Shown here: positions 1 to 8,030 of the stretch, piece by piece | Position numbering within the stretch: the first letter of the stretch is position 1 | How the letters are laid out: each line of letters starts with the position of its first letter | From: Streptomyces sp. NBC_01775 | Lineage (GTDB): Bacteria > Actinomycetota > Actinomycetes > Streptomycetales > Streptomycetaceae | DNA: 64,000 nt | Direction: 5' to 3' | Assembly: GCF_035917675.1 (NCBI RefSeq) | Contig: NZ_CP109104.1 | Coordinates: 8,432,001 to 8,496,000, forward strand | Made by a program: the position numbers and the translations under genes | Notes under the pieces: model-generated | Told to the model about the DNA's origin: nothing | Seen by the model: only the letters and a program-made list of their open reading frames with translations | Database searches by the model: none

Positions 1-2
1 GC

Positions 3-713
3 AGCTTCACGGTGACCGGGGCCGGGGACATGGCGCCCGCCGTTCGCGAAACCCTCCCGACCGGCGGCACCCGCGGAGACATCCTCACCGGCACGTTCGC
101 CGCGCTGATCGCCGTGATCGTCGTGGGGGCGCTGTTCATCTCCACGGAATACCGGAAGAACCTGATCCACGTGACCCTGGCCGCCAGCCCGAGGCGGAGC
201 CGGGTGCTGGTGGCCAAGGCGATTGTGCTGGGAGTCGTCACTTTCGTCACCGGGCTGGCGGGAGCGGTCGTCGCGGTCCCGCTCGGCGAGCGGCTCGCCC
301 GGACCAACGGCGTGTACGTCTTCCCGGTGGCGTCTTCAACCGAACTACGGGTGGCGCTCGGGACCGCGGCGCTGCTGGCGACCGCCGCGGTCCTGGCCCT
401 CTCCGTCGGCGCCATGTTCCGGCACAGCGCCGGCGCGGTCACCACCGTCATCGTGGCCATCGTGCTGCCCTACATCCTGGTCGCCATCCCGTTCATGCCC
501 GCGGGCGTGTCGGACTGGCTGACCCGGGTGACGCCCGCCGCGGCCTTCGCCGTCCAGCAGACGCTTGTGCCGTATCACCAGGTCACGAGCATCTACACGC
601 CGTACAGCGGCTACTATCCGCTGGCACCGTGGGCAGGGCTGGCCGTCCTGGCCGGCTACGCGGTGGTAAGCCTGGCCGTAGCAACCGTCCTTCTCCGCAG
701 GAGGGACGCATGA
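3..713 (+). CDS. ABC-2 type transporter permease, 5' partial
   Basis: The reading frame is open to the left edge of the window, so the true start probably lies outside; the first in-window GTG is at 12. The visible 233 residues hold several hydrophobic segments (about residues 23-47, 68-90, 112-135, 140-162 and 208-228). The 'ISTEYRKNLIHVTLAASPRR' segment is typical of ABC-2 type permeases whose loop touches the ATPase. Such permeases pair with a separate ATP-binding subunit, presumably encoded upstream. The stop overlaps the next permease start by 4 nt, indicating one operon and possibly a heterodimeric membrane part. The substrate cannot be deduced. Confidence 0.85.
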   Translation, partial: SFTVTGAGDMAPAVRETLPTGGTRGDILTGTFAALIAVIVVGALFISTEYRKNLIHVTLAASPRRSRVLVAKAIVLGVVTFVTGLAGAVVAVPLGERLARTNGVYVFPVASSTELRVALGTAALLATAAVLALSVGAMFRHSAGAVTTVIVAIVLPYILVAIPFMPAGVSDWLTRVTPAAAFAVQQTLVPYHQVTSIYTPYSGYYPLAPWAGLAVLAGYAVVSLAVATVLLRRRDA

Positions 714-1486
714 GAACGGCCCTGCACGCGGAATGGACGAAGATACGGACAGTCGCCGGCCCCCTGTGGCTGCTGCTCGGCATGATCGCGTCGACAGTGG
801 CCCTGAGCGCCGGGGCGACCTCGGTGGTGACCTGCGCGTCCGCCGGCTGCGGCGGCGACATGACCAGGCTCAGCCTCATCGGCGTCGAACTTGGGCAGGC
901 GCTGGTCGCCATCCTGGCCGTGCTGGTCATCAGCGGCGAGTACAGCTCGGGCCTGATCCGCACCACTCTCGCGGCGATGCCGTGCCGGCCCACCGTCTTC
1001 GCGGCCAAGGCCATCACTCTCACCGGCGTCGTGGCCGTGGCTGGAAGCATCGCGGTTCTCGGGTCGCTGCTGGCCGGGCGGTTCATTCTGCCCCGTCATG
1101 GCTTCACAGCCGCCCGCGGCTACCCGGCCCTGTCTCTGGCCGACGGGCCCACGCTGCGCGCGACCGCCGGGTCGATCCTCTACCTGACCCTGATCGCCCT
1201 GCTCAGCCTCGGCATCGCTGCCATCGTGCGGGACTCCGCGACCAGCATCGGGCTCATCCTCGGCCTGCTCTACCTTCTCCCCATCCTCTCCCAGGTGATC
1301 GGCGATCCGCACTGGCAGCGCCTGCTCCAGCAGATCGGGCCGATGAGCGCCGGGCTTGCCATCCAGGCCACCACCAATCTCCACAGCCTGCCCCTCAGCC
1401 CGTGGGCCGGTCTTGGCGTCACCGCCGGGTGGGCCGCCGTCGCGCTCGTGGCCGGCGGCCTACTGCTACGCATACGAGACGCCTAG
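710..1486 (+). CDS. ABC-2 type transporter permease
   Basis: A 258-residue membrane protein related to the preceding gene. The start at 710 is chosen because it forms an ATGA overlap with the upstream stop and follows a GCAGGAGG ribosome binding site. The N-terminus (MRTALHAEWTKIRTVAGPLW) and the 'ISGEYSSGLIRTTLAAMP' loop are hallmarks of ABC-2 permeases of the multidrug or bacteriocin-export type; about six hydrophobic segments follow. It probably forms the second half of a heterodimeric exporter. The stop codon lies inside the 6-bp target duplication of the adjacent IS481 element, so the coding sequence survived the insertion, but any downstream cotranscribed gene was separated from it. Confidence 0.85.
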   Translation: MRTALHAEWTKIRTVAGPLWLLLGMIASTVALSAGATSVVTCASAGCGGDMTRLSLIGVELGQALVAILAVLVISGEYSSGLIRTTLAAMPCRPTVFAAKAITLTGVVAVAGSIAVLGSLLAGRFILPRHGFTAARGYPALSLADGPTLRATAGSILYLTLIALLSLGIAAIVRDSATSIGLILGLLYLLPILSQVIGDPHWQRLLQQIGPMSAGLAIQATTNLHSLPLSPWAGLGVTAGWAAVALVAGGLLLRIRDA

Positions 1487-1487
1487 A
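1482..1487. repeat. Left target-site duplication of IS481 element (CCTAGA)
   Basis: CCTAGA directly precedes the left inverted repeat and is repeated exactly at 2564-2569 after the right one. A 6-bp duplication of form NCTAGN is the known IS481 target pattern. It contains the TAG stop of the upstream permease. Confidence 0.9.
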
Positions 1488-2445
1488 TGTGTTGTTCGGG
1501 GAGGTTGGTGATGCGGCTGGCTGGGGTGTGGCCGCTGATTCCGGTGTGGGGTCGGTGGTAGTTGTACCAGTCCAGCCAGTCGGGGAAGGCTGCCTGTCGC
1601 TGGGCGTCTGAGGTATAGGGCTGGTGGTAGGCCCATTCGTCGAGCAGGGTGCGGTGGAAGCGTTCGACCTTGCCGTTGGTCTGTGGGCGCCATGGTCGCG
1701 TCCAGCGGGGAGAGATGCCCAGCTCGTGGCAGGTCTGGCGCCAGGTGTTCTTGGTGTAGGCCCAGGCGTTGTCGGTCAGGACACGTTCGACGGTGACGCC
1801 TTGTCGGGCGAACCATGCCGTGGCCCGTTGGAGGAAGTCCGCGCAAGTCGGGGCCGTCTCGTCGGGCAGGTCTTCGGTGTAGGCCAGGCGGGAGTGGTCA
1901 TCGAGCGCGGTGTGGAGGTAGGCGTATCCCATGCCGTGGCGACGGTCCTTGTTCGGGCTGCCCGCGGCCCGGCCGAGGACTTTGTGGCCGCCGCCGTCGG
2001 GGATGCGGCCGAGTTTCTTGACGTCGACGTGGATCAGCTCGCCGGGGCGGGAGCGCTCGTAGCGGCGGACGGGTTCACCGGTGGCCCGGTCGAGGACGGC
2101 CAGGGCGGGCGAGTCGTGACGTTGGAGGATGCGGTGGGCGGTGGAGGCGGCGACGCCGGTCCGTGCGGCCAGGCGCAGCGGGCCGATCCGGTGCTCGCGC
2201 CGCATCCGAAGCACGCGGGCCTCCTTATGAGGCGGTGTCTGCCAGGGGCAGCGGGCAGGGCGGCTGGAGCGGTCGTACATGCCCGTCTCGCCGTGCCGGC
2301 GGTAGCGGCCGGCCCAGCGGGCGGCGGTGGTGTGGCTGACCTGGAAGCGCTCGGCCGCCCTGCGTACCGGCCAGCCGTCCTCGACGACACACCTGGCCAG
2401 ACGCAGCCGACCGGTCGGCGTCAACGGGGCGTTACGGTGGATCAC
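1483..2445 (-). CDS. IS481-family transposase
   Basis: DDE transposase of about 320 residues. An N-terminal helix-turn-helix (GRLRLARCVVEDGWPVRRAA) is followed by an rve catalytic core with Asp in HVDVKKLGRI, Asp in VLTDNAWAY and Glu in NGKVERFHRTL. I chose the GTG at 2445 because it begins VIHRNAPLTPTGRLR, the usual family N-terminus, and sits 6 nt after AGGAGG; the frame is open further upstream to 2514. The stop codon (TAG at 1485-1483) lies in the duplicated target outside the element, so the insertion site itself completes the gene. Confidence 0.92.
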   Translation of the reverse strand: MIHRNAPLTPTGRLRLARCVVEDGWPVRRAAERFQVSHTTAARWAGRYRRHGETGMYDRSSRPARCPWQTPPHKEARVLRMRREHRIGPLRLAARTGVAASTAHRILQRHDSPALAVLDRATGEPVRRYERSRPGELIHVDVKKLGRIPDGGGHKVLGRAAGSPNKDRRHGMGYAYLHTALDDHSRLAYTEDLPDETAPTCADFLQRATAWFARQGVTVERVLTDNAWAYTKNTWRQTCHELGISPRWTRPWRPQTNGKVERFHRTLLDEWAYHQPYTSDAQRQAAFPDWLDWYNYHRPHTGISGHTPASRITNLPEQHI

Positions 2446-2563
2446 GAGGGCCTCCTGCACTCGGCGGTAGATGTCGCAATCCACACCGAGCCAGAAGGCC
2501 CTCACCTCGTTCAAGCACCCACCACGGGCGTGTCACCCGTCACCAACGTCCCGGGACAACACA
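1488..2563. mobile_element. Complete IS481-family insertion sequence
   Basis: A 1076-bp element bounded by 24-bp imperfect inverted repeats: left 1488-1511 starting TGTGTTGTTCGG, right 2540-2563, which in reverse reads TGTGTTGTCCCG. They match at 21 of 24 positions. It is flanked by the direct repeat CCTAGA and carries a single intact transposase on the minus strand. Intact ends, target duplication and gene suggest a recent, potentially active insertion. Confidence 0.93.
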
Positions 2564-2569
2564 CCTAGA
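2564..2569. repeat. Right target-site duplication of IS481 element (CCTAGA)
   Basis: Exact copy of 1482-1487 directly after the right terminal inverted repeat. Confidence 0.9.
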
Positions 2570-2621
2570 GCCTGTCTTGAGCCGGGATCAAGGTGTGGGC
2601 TGCGCCTTCCGGTGCCTGACC

Positions 2622-2760
2622 GGGAGTCAGGCTGCCGACAGCCCCCGCGTCGTCCCGGTCCTGGACAAGGTCAAGGCCCGCGGTCCCGTCGGCCGCCCAC
2701 GCACCCGACCTGACGCGGTCGCCGGCGGCAAGGCGTACAGCTCCCGCACCAACCTGCGTG
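2622..2760 (+). pseudogene. IS5-family transposase fragment
   Basis: Plus-strand translation contains VVPVLDKVKARGPVGRPRTR, then PDAVAGGKAYSSR. This matches the interior of Streptomyces IS5-type transposases (usual form VRGPVGRPRTRPDAVAADKAYSSR) around the second catalytic Asp, which here reads GGKAYSSR instead of ADKAYSSR. No N- or C-terminal parts are present, so it is a dead remnant. The rest of 2570-3322, including a short hypothetical frame on the minus strand at 2948-3301, shows nothing I can name. Confidence 0.7.
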
Positions 2761-2872
2761 GGGCATTGACCTGGCTTCGCGGCCTCCGCCCCACCACGTG
2801 ATCACGACCGAGAGCGGGCAAAGACCCGAAGCAGCTCACACCCCAGCACGACCGACCGGGCTGCTAGTGCCG

Positions 2873-2895
2873 TGACCGGCAATGTTTGCCGGTCA
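2873..2895. repeat. Perfect hairpin with 10-bp arms
   Basis: TGACCGGCAA, a 3-nt loop (TGT), then TTGCCGGTCA. It lies in transposon debris with no adjacent intact gene, so it is more likely an IS end or orphan terminator than a working operator. Confidence 0.5.
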
Positions 2896-3322
2896 AGGAG
2901 CGTGCGTGCTGGGCGGCGCGACGGGGCACAGCTTGCCGGGAGGGGCATTAGCTACTGCGTTCCGGCTTCCATCGCGAGCCCGCGTGGCGGGAGAGGGCGG
3001 CTACGAGTTCTCGGTGCTGCTGCTCGGTCATGGGGCCGAGGACACAGAGGGGCCAGCGCCCTGACTTGGACAGGGGAAAACGAGTGAGACCCATTCCTGC
3101 CGGACCCGTGGGACTGATCTGTCTTCTTCCTGGGAGGTAGATGTGCAGGGCGGTGTAGCTGGGGCCCCAGCGGACTCGCGCAGTATTCTCCAGCGTGACA
3201 GCCGATGCGAGACTCCAGGCGTACTCCCGGCGCCCCGCAGGGCCGCGGACGGGCTCGGCATGGCGCGGGTCGGTCGTGGTGATTCCCTCGTTCGCCCCCA
3301 ATCACAAGGGGCCGCGGACTGT

Positions 3323-3336
3323 TGACATCGATGACA
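3323..3336. promoter_or_regulatory. LacI-type operator copy 1
   Basis: TGACATCGATGACA, a near-palindrome of form TGNCATCGATGNCA, 14 nt before the start of the P-loop kinase. Two identical copies lie at 4147-4160 and 4181-4194 before the LacI gene, so LacI control of this gene is a strong inference. Confidence 0.8.
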
Positions 3337-3349
3337 TGGCGAGGGTTGC

Positions 3350-3982
3350 ATGGCCGTCGTGCCACCGTTCACGACTCCGGACCCGCACGGGGACGGCCCG
3401 GCTCCGCCGGTGTCCGCCGACCCCCGCTACGTTGTGCTGCTCGCCGGTCCTCCCGCCAGCGGCAAGAGCGTCCTGGGTGAAGCGCTTGCCGGGGACACCG
3501 GTGCGGCGCTGCTCGACCAGGACGTGATGACCGGCCCGTTGACGACGGCCTTGAGCAACGCCCTGGACGCGGGCGGGGATCTGGACCATCCGTTACTGCG
3601 CCGGGCGACCCGGCAGGCGGCATACGACGCACTGCTGGACACGGCCGTGCACAACGTGGAGGCGGGCAACAGCGTCGTCACGGTGGCGCCCTTCACCACC
3701 GAACGCACCGACGCCGCCGCGTGGGAGAAGGTCCGCCGGCGTGTGGAGCGGGCGGGCGCCGAGGCGCGATTGCTGTGGCTGGACTGCCCGGACGAGGAAC
3801 TTCTACGGCGCATGCGCGAGCGGTCGGCCGTGCGTGACAGTTCAAAGCTCGCGGACACATCCGCGTTCCTGGCGAGCCCCGCGCTGCGTCCGCCGACGGT
3901 GGAGCACGCGGTCATCGACGCCACGGCCCCCCTGGCCGATCAGGTGCGGCTGGCGCGCCGGGCTCTCCCCGTGCGCCGCTGA
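3350..3982 (+). CDS. P-loop small-molecule kinase (gluconate-kinase-like ATPase)
   Basis: 210 residues with Walker A GPPASGKS at residues 33-40. The C-terminal part (WLDCPDEELLRRMRERSAVRD) resembles the lid region of GntK-type and other AAA small-molecule kinases. The phosphoryl acceptor is unknown. The ATG at 3350 has a weak GAGGG ribosome site. The gene is monocistronic: a LacI-type operator identical to those of the regulator lies 14 nt upstream and a strong terminator follows at 4058-4094. Shared operators tie it to the carbohydrate operon that starts at 4208, where a sugar or sugar-acid kinase would fit. A broader nucleotide-binding role is also possible. Confidence 0.75.
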   Translation: MAVVPPFTTPDPHGDGPAPPVSADPRYVVLLAGPPASGKSVLGEALAGDTGAALLDQDVMTGPLTTALSNALDAGGDLDHPLLRRATRQAAYDALLDTAVHNVEAGNSVVTVAPFTTERTDAAAWEKVRRRVERAGAEARLLWLDCPDEELLRRMRERSAVRDSSKLADTSAFLASPALRPPTVEHAVIDATAPLADQVRLARRALPVRR

Positions 3983-4057
3983 GCCGCCTCAAGTCACCTC
4001 AGCCACCTTCGTCGTCACGACCTCACTTCGTCGTCTCGACCACATTCACCCCTGCCT

Positions 4058-4094
4058 GAGCGCCCGGTGTCGCACTCACCGACACCGGGCGCTC
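4058..4094 (+). terminator. Intrinsic terminator-like hairpin
   Basis: Perfect 15-bp inverted repeat (GAGCGCCCGGTGTCG at 4058-4072, complement at 4080-4094) with a 7-nt loop, 75 nt after the P-loop kinase stop. No U-tract is evident, as is common in Streptomyces. Confidence 0.75.
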
Positions 4095-4146
4095 ACGCAT
4101 GCCCGTGCGCCCCACGGTCTTCGAAAGCGCACCGTCGGCGCTCCGA

Positions 4147-4160
4147 TGACATCGATGACA
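4147..4160. promoter_or_regulatory. LacI-type operator copy 2
   Basis: TGACATCGATGACA, identical to copies 1 and 3. Its start is 34 nt from that of copy 3, roughly three helical turns. Confidence 0.8.
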
Positions 4161-4180
4161 CGCAGCACGTAACTTTCCAT

Positions 4181-4194
4181 TGACATCGATGACA
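4181..4194. promoter_or_regulatory. LacI-type operator copy 3
   Basis: TGACATCGATGACA immediately upstream of the LacI gene start at 4208, so autoregulation of the whole 4208-7712 operon is likely. Confidence 0.82.
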
Positions 4195-4207
4195 TGAACT
4201 GTTTCCA

Positions 4208-5356
4208 ATGGACCTCGTGACCCACAGCACACCAGGAAGTTCAGGTACCGGAGGCCGTCCCGACAAGCGGACCAGGCCCACCATGAAGGATGTCGCGGAG
4301 CGGGCCGGCGTGAGTTCGAAGACCGTCTCGCGGGTGTTCAACAACGACTTGCAGGTCACCGAGGAGACCCGGCAAGCGGTCCTGGACGCCTTCGCCTCGC
4401 TCGGCTACCGCCTCAACCGCGCCGCCCGTTCGCTGCGTGTCGGCGGCGACTACGTGATCGCCATGGCGGTCGAGTCCATCGCCGACCCGTTTTTCGCCGC
4501 GATGACCGAAGCCGTGGAACGCACCGCGCTGGAGCGAGGCGCCGCCGTCCTGGTCTCCAGCATCGGCCGGGACGCGGAGCGGGAACGGCAGGTGATCGAG
4601 GGGCTGATGCACCGGCAGATCTCCGGCCTCCTGGCCGTCGCCGTGGGTCAGGACCAGTCCTACCTCGCCCCCCATCTGGCGGACATGCCCATGGTCTTCG
4701 TCGACCGCGGGCCAGTCGGTGTGGACACCGACGCGGTGGTCACCGACAACTTCGAAGCGGCAGCGTCCGGGAGCCGGCACCTGATCCGCCAGGGCCACCG
4801 GCGGATCGCCTTTCTCGGGGACTCGCCCGACGTCCCGACGACCCGCGAGCGCTTCGCCGGATACCGCTACGCGATGGAGGAGGCCGGCCTGGCGGTGGTG
4901 TCCGACCTGGTGGCGGACGGCTGCCCGAGCGAGCACGAGGCCGCGAACATGACGGCCCGGCTGCTGGCGCTGGAGGAGCCACCGACCGCGGTGTTCTCCT
5001 CCAACGCCCGCTGTTCGATCGGCCTGGTACCGGCCTTGCACGCACAGCGTCGTACGGACGTCGCCGTGGTCAGCTTCGGCGACTTCCCGATGGCCAGCAC
5101 GCTGGTGCCCGGTATCACCGTCCTGGAACAGGATCCGGAGCGCATCGGGCGGGTGGCGGCCGAGCGGCTGCTGGAGCGAATGGAGACCCCGGACCTGCCG
5201 GTGCACAGGACCGTCGTCGCCGCCGAGCTGATTCCGCGCGGGTCCGGCGAACTGCCCCCGGACACCACGGGGCGCGGTGTGGTCGGCGGTGGCCGCACTG
5301 CCGCATCCCGCGGCTCGGGCCAGGCACGCCGGAAGCGGGGGGAGCGCAGCGCATGA
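4208..5356 (+). CDS. LacI-family transcriptional regulator
   Basis: 382 residues. A LacI helix-turn-helix lies at about residues 25-46 (TMKDVAERAGVSSKTVSRVF), with a hinge near 67-79 (YRLNRAARSLRVG). A periplasmic-binding-protein-like effector domain extends to about residue 330. A 40-residue Gly/Arg-rich tail follows the usual family end. The start at 4208 keeps an N-terminal extension of 24 residues; a later start is possible. The stop overlaps the FGGY kinase start by 4 nt. Two identical operators upstream and one before the P-loop kinase define its probable regulon. The effector is presumably the sugar or sugar phosphate handled by the downstream enzymes. Confidence 0.92.
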   Translation: MDLVTHSTPGSSGTGGRPDKRTRPTMKDVAERAGVSSKTVSRVFNNDLQVTEETRQAVLDAFASLGYRLNRAARSLRVGGDYVIAMAVESIADPFFAAMTEAVERTALERGAAVLVSSIGRDAERERQVIEGLMHRQISGLLAVAVGQDQSYLAPHLADMPMVFVDRGPVGVDTDAVVTDNFEAAASGSRHLIRQGHRRIAFLGDSPDVPTTRERFAGYRYAMEEAGLAVVSDLVADGCPSEHEAANMTARLLALEEPPTAVFSSNARCSIGLVPALHAQRRTDVAVVSFGDFPMASTLVPGITVLEQDPERIGRVAAERLLERMETPDLPVHRTVVAAELIPRGSGELPPDTTGRGVVGGGRTAASRGSGQARRKRGERSA

Positions 5357-6789
5357 GTACGTCCGTGGTGATGGGTGTGGACGTCGGCAGCACCGAGACC
5401 AAGGCCCTGGTCCTCGACCGCGCCGGACATCGCCTGGCGATCGACCGGCGCCGCACCCCCTGGCGCCGCAACCGCGACGGCGGTGCCGACATCGAGGCCG
5501 ATGTCCTCACCGACTCGGTGCTGTCGGCCATAGTGAACGCGCTGCGGCAGGCCGAAGCCACCGTCGACGCGGCCACGGTGGAGGGCATCGCCTTCACCGG
5601 GATGGCGGAGTCCGGTGTGCTGCTGGGCGGCGACGGCCGGCCGGCAGCTCCGGTGATCGCCTGGTTCGATCCGCGTGGAGGGGAGGAACTCGCCGCCTGG
5701 CCGGTCGAGTTGGCCGACGAGTTCAGCGGGCGCACCGGACTCCCGCTGAGTCCCCTGTGCTCGGCCGCCAAGCTCCTGTGGCTCACCGGGCAGGGACACG
5801 ATCTGTCCACCGCCTCGCACTGGCTGAGCGTCCCCGAGTACCTCGCGCACTTCCTCGGCGCCCCGCCGGCCGCAGAGCCGTCACTGCTCTCGCGTACCGG
5901 ACTGCTCGACCAGGCAACCGGCAAACCATGGACCGAACTGCTGGAAGCGCTGGGCGCACCCGCCGGGCTGCTTCCCGAGTCCGCCGATGCCGGGACACCA
6001 CTGGGGACCGTGCGGGCGGACCGGGCCCCCGACGCGTTGCGCGGCGCGGTCGTCACCGTCGCGGGCCACGACCATCCCGTCGCCTCCGTTGGTGCACACG
6101 CCGCCGACGACGGTCATCTCTTCGACTCCTGCGGGACATCCGAGGCGCTGATGCGCGTGATCTCCGAGCCGCTCGCCGACGACCAGCGCCGGCGCCTGAC
6201 CGAGGCGGGCCTGGCTCAGGGCATGCATCTGCTGCCGAACCGCTGGATCCTCCTCGGCGGTACCCGAGGCGGGCTGATGCTCGGCAGGACGCTGCGCATG
6301 CTCGGCCTGGACCACGCCGAGGGGCGTGCCCGGCTCGACGCCGACCTGGCCGGATCCGCCCAGCGCCCCGCGCACCCGCCTTTGCGGGTGCACGGCGCCC
6401 ACGCCGCCGCCACCGACATCGTCCTGGCACTCGCCAGCGACGACATCAGCCCGGCGGACGTATGGGACGCGGCCCTGCGCCATGCCATGACCGAGTCCGA
6501 AGCTGTGATCGCCGCGATGGAGCGGGAGGTTCCCGCCGCATCGAGCGTCACCGCAGCCGGTGGCTGGACACGCATGTCCAGCTTCCGGAACGCCAAGGCC
6601 ACCTCACTGCCCGCGACCCGGTTCGCCGACGTCGACCAGCCCAGTGCCTTCGGCGCCGCCGTGATCGCCGAATGGGCCACCCGTGGCCGTACCGGCGAAC
6701 TGGCCGGCCTCGCGGCCGAATTCACCCACCCCGACCACCACCCCTCACTCACATCAGCACCGACACAGAAACAGGAACTCCCCGCATGA
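5353..6789 (+). CDS. FGGY-family carbohydrate kinase
   Basis: 478 residues with the ASKHA fold. The N-terminal phosphate loop is MGVDVGSTETKALVLD, a substrate-side segment contains AWFDPRGGEE, and the C-terminal ATP-binding region includes AAGGWTRMSSFRNAK. Length is normal for the family (xylulokinase, gluconokinase, fuculokinase). ATP-dependent phosphorylation of a sugar or sugar acid is expected; the substrate is unresolved. The gene overlaps LacI upstream and the aldolase downstream by 4 nt each (ATGA), so the three are translationally coupled. A kinase followed directly by an aldolase suggests a ketose-1-phosphate intermediate cleaved to a triose phosphate and an aldehyde. Confidence 0.9.
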   Translation: MSTSVVMGVDVGSTETKALVLDRAGHRLAIDRRRTPWRRNRDGGADIEADVLTDSVLSAIVNALRQAEATVDAATVEGIAFTGMAESGVLLGGDGRPAAPVIAWFDPRGGEELAAWPVELADEFSGRTGLPLSPLCSAAKLLWLTGQGHDLSTASHWLSVPEYLAHFLGAPPAAEPSLLSRTGLLDQATGKPWTELLEALGAPAGLLPESADAGTPLGTVRADRAPDALRGAVVTVAGHDHPVASVGAHAADDGHLFDSCGTSEALMRVISEPLADDQRRRLTEAGLAQGMHLLPNRWILLGGTRGGLMLGRTLRMLGLDHAEGRARLDADLAGSAQRPAHPPLRVHGAHAAATDIVLALASDDISPADVWDAALRHAMTESEAVIAAMEREVPAASSVTAAGGWTRMSSFRNAKATSLPATRFADVDQPSAFGAAVIAEWATRGRTGELAGLAAEFTHPDHHPSLTSAPTQKQELPA

Positions 6790-7712
6790 GCGCACAGACC
6801 CCCGCCACCCGACCCCAGGACCTGGACGTACTGGCCGGGCCCGAGGGCACCTTCGCCATCGTCGCTCTGGACCAGCGCAACACCCTGCGCCGCATGTTCA
6901 CCGCGATAGGCCAGGACGGCGCCGCCGCCGACCTGCGCGCCTTCAAGCACGATGTCGTCTCCGCCCTCTCGCTGTCGGCGAGCGGCTTCCTTCTGGACCC
7001 CGACTTCGGTGTCCCCGCCGCCGTCGCGGACGGTGCCGCCGCCGAGAGCTGCGGCATCCTGGTCGCCGGCGAACCGTCCGAACGTGGGAAGTGGAACGGC
7101 GAGCCGCGTCCGGGGCGCGACCCTCAGCTCAACGCCGCCTGGGCGACGGACATGGGCGGCCACGCCGTGAAGTTCTTCGTCCAGATGCGCCCGGACCGTC
7201 CCCGCGCCGCGGGCGAGCCGGACCTGGTGACCGAGGCTCTCGATGTCGTACGTGAGGTCATCGCCGACTGCCGTGCCGCCGGGATCCCCTCGGTCATCGA
7301 GAACCTGATCTACCCGATCCCCGGCGAGGAAGAACTCTCCGAGCAGGCCAAGGCCGACGCCGTGGTGGAGGCCGCGCGGCTGCTGAGCGACCTTCAGCCC
7401 GACCTGCTCAAGCTGGAATACCCCGGAACCCCCAAGGACACCCGCCGCATCGCCGAGGCGATCAGCGTTCCGTGGGCCGTGCTGTCCGCGGGCGTGCCGT
7501 TCGACCAGTTCCAGGAAGTGCTGAAGATCGCATGCGACGAGGGAGGGGCCAGCGGCTTCATCGGCGGACGCGCCATCTGGCGCGAGGCCGTCGGCATGGC
7601 TGACGCGGAGCGCCAGGCGTTCCTGGCCGAGACCGGACGCCGTCGGCTGGACGCATGCGTCGCCGCCGTCGACGGCCGCGCCGTCCCGTGGCGCTCGGCT
7701 TGCGGCAAGTGA
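6786..7712 (+). CDS. Class I aldolase, LacD/YihT-like
   Basis: 308 residues starting at an ATG inside the kinase stop. ALDQRNTLRRMFTAIGQDGA is the N-terminal signature of tagatose-1,6-bisphosphate and 6-deoxy-6-sulfofructose-1-phosphate aldolases (LacD, YihT). Lys209 in DLLKLEYPG fits the Schiff-base lysine of these TIM barrels, and the C-terminal ASGFIGGRAIWREAVG is the phosphate-binding strand. It should cleave a phosphorylated ketose to dihydroxyacetone phosphate plus an aldehyde. No sulfoquinovosidase, isomerase or sulfolactaldehyde enzyme is visible, so sulfosugar use is only one possibility; tagatose-like or deoxy-ketose substrates are equally open. Confidence 0.85.
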   Translation: MSAQTPATRPQDLDVLAGPEGTFAIVALDQRNTLRRMFTAIGQDGAAADLRAFKHDVVSALSLSASGFLLDPDFGVPAAVADGAAAESCGILVAGEPSERGKWNGEPRPGRDPQLNAAWATDMGGHAVKFFVQMRPDRPRAAGEPDLVTEALDVVREVIADCRAAGIPSVIENLIYPIPGEEELSEQAKADAVVEAARLLSDLQPDLLKLEYPGTPKDTRRIAEAISVPWAVLSAGVPFDQFQEVLKIACDEGGASGFIGGRAIWREAVGMADAERQAFLAETGRRRLDACVAAVDGRAVPWRSACGK

Positions 7713-7800
7713 TCCTGGACGCGTAAGCCCTGGGCGAGTCGCAGACGCCGCCCATCACGCAACAGCGACCGGTACGCACAGGGCCGGGAGCTGATGGAGG

Positions 7801-7838
7801 GGTTTCCCGGTCCCGGCTCCGGCCGGAACCGGGAAACC
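7801..7838 (+). terminator. Terminator-like hairpin after the aldolase
   Basis: Arms at 7801-7816 and 7823-7838 pair over 16 bp with one mismatch, with a 6-nt loop. Positioned 90 nt after the aldolase stop. Confidence 0.7.
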
Positions 7839-7849
7839 AGAGCCCGATC

Positions 7850-7896
7850 GACCCGCGTACAAGACTCCATGGGGATGGCTGGTTTGTACGCGGGTC
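7850..7896. terminator. Second hairpin in aldolase-transporter gap
   Basis: GACCCGCGTACAA at 7850-7862 pairs perfectly with 7884-7896 across a 21-nt loop. Together with the hairpin at 7801 it separates the aldolase from the transporter, which therefore probably has its own promoter in 7900-8025. The LacI operator sequence is not present there. Confidence 0.55.
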
Positions 7897-8030
7897 CGTT
7901 GTCATCGGGAACCCAGGTGCCGACTTCACCGGCGGCACACCAGTAGATCCATCACAGCGCACGCCACACTCACTGTCAAACTTCGCCCTTTTATGGGGGC
8001 TTTCAGTGGCGTGCCGGATCGGAGAATCAC

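Noticed and set aside
3028..3372. Overlapping minus-strand frames upstream of the P-loop kinase
   Set aside because: Three frames overlap with no shared motif or ribosome site, and they cover the LacI operator; treated as noncoding.
5277..6785. Long plus-strand frame running through the FGGY kinase into the aldolase
   Set aside because: Only the part from ATG 6786 has aldolase motifs. The upstream part is an Arg/Pro-rich shadow of the kinase gene in another frame.
6786..7712. Sulfoquinovose (sulfo-EMP) degradation operon
   Set aside because: Only the aldolase resembles YihT. No sulfoquinovosidase, isomerase, PfkB-type kinase or sulfolactaldehyde reductase is present, so the pathway is not supported.
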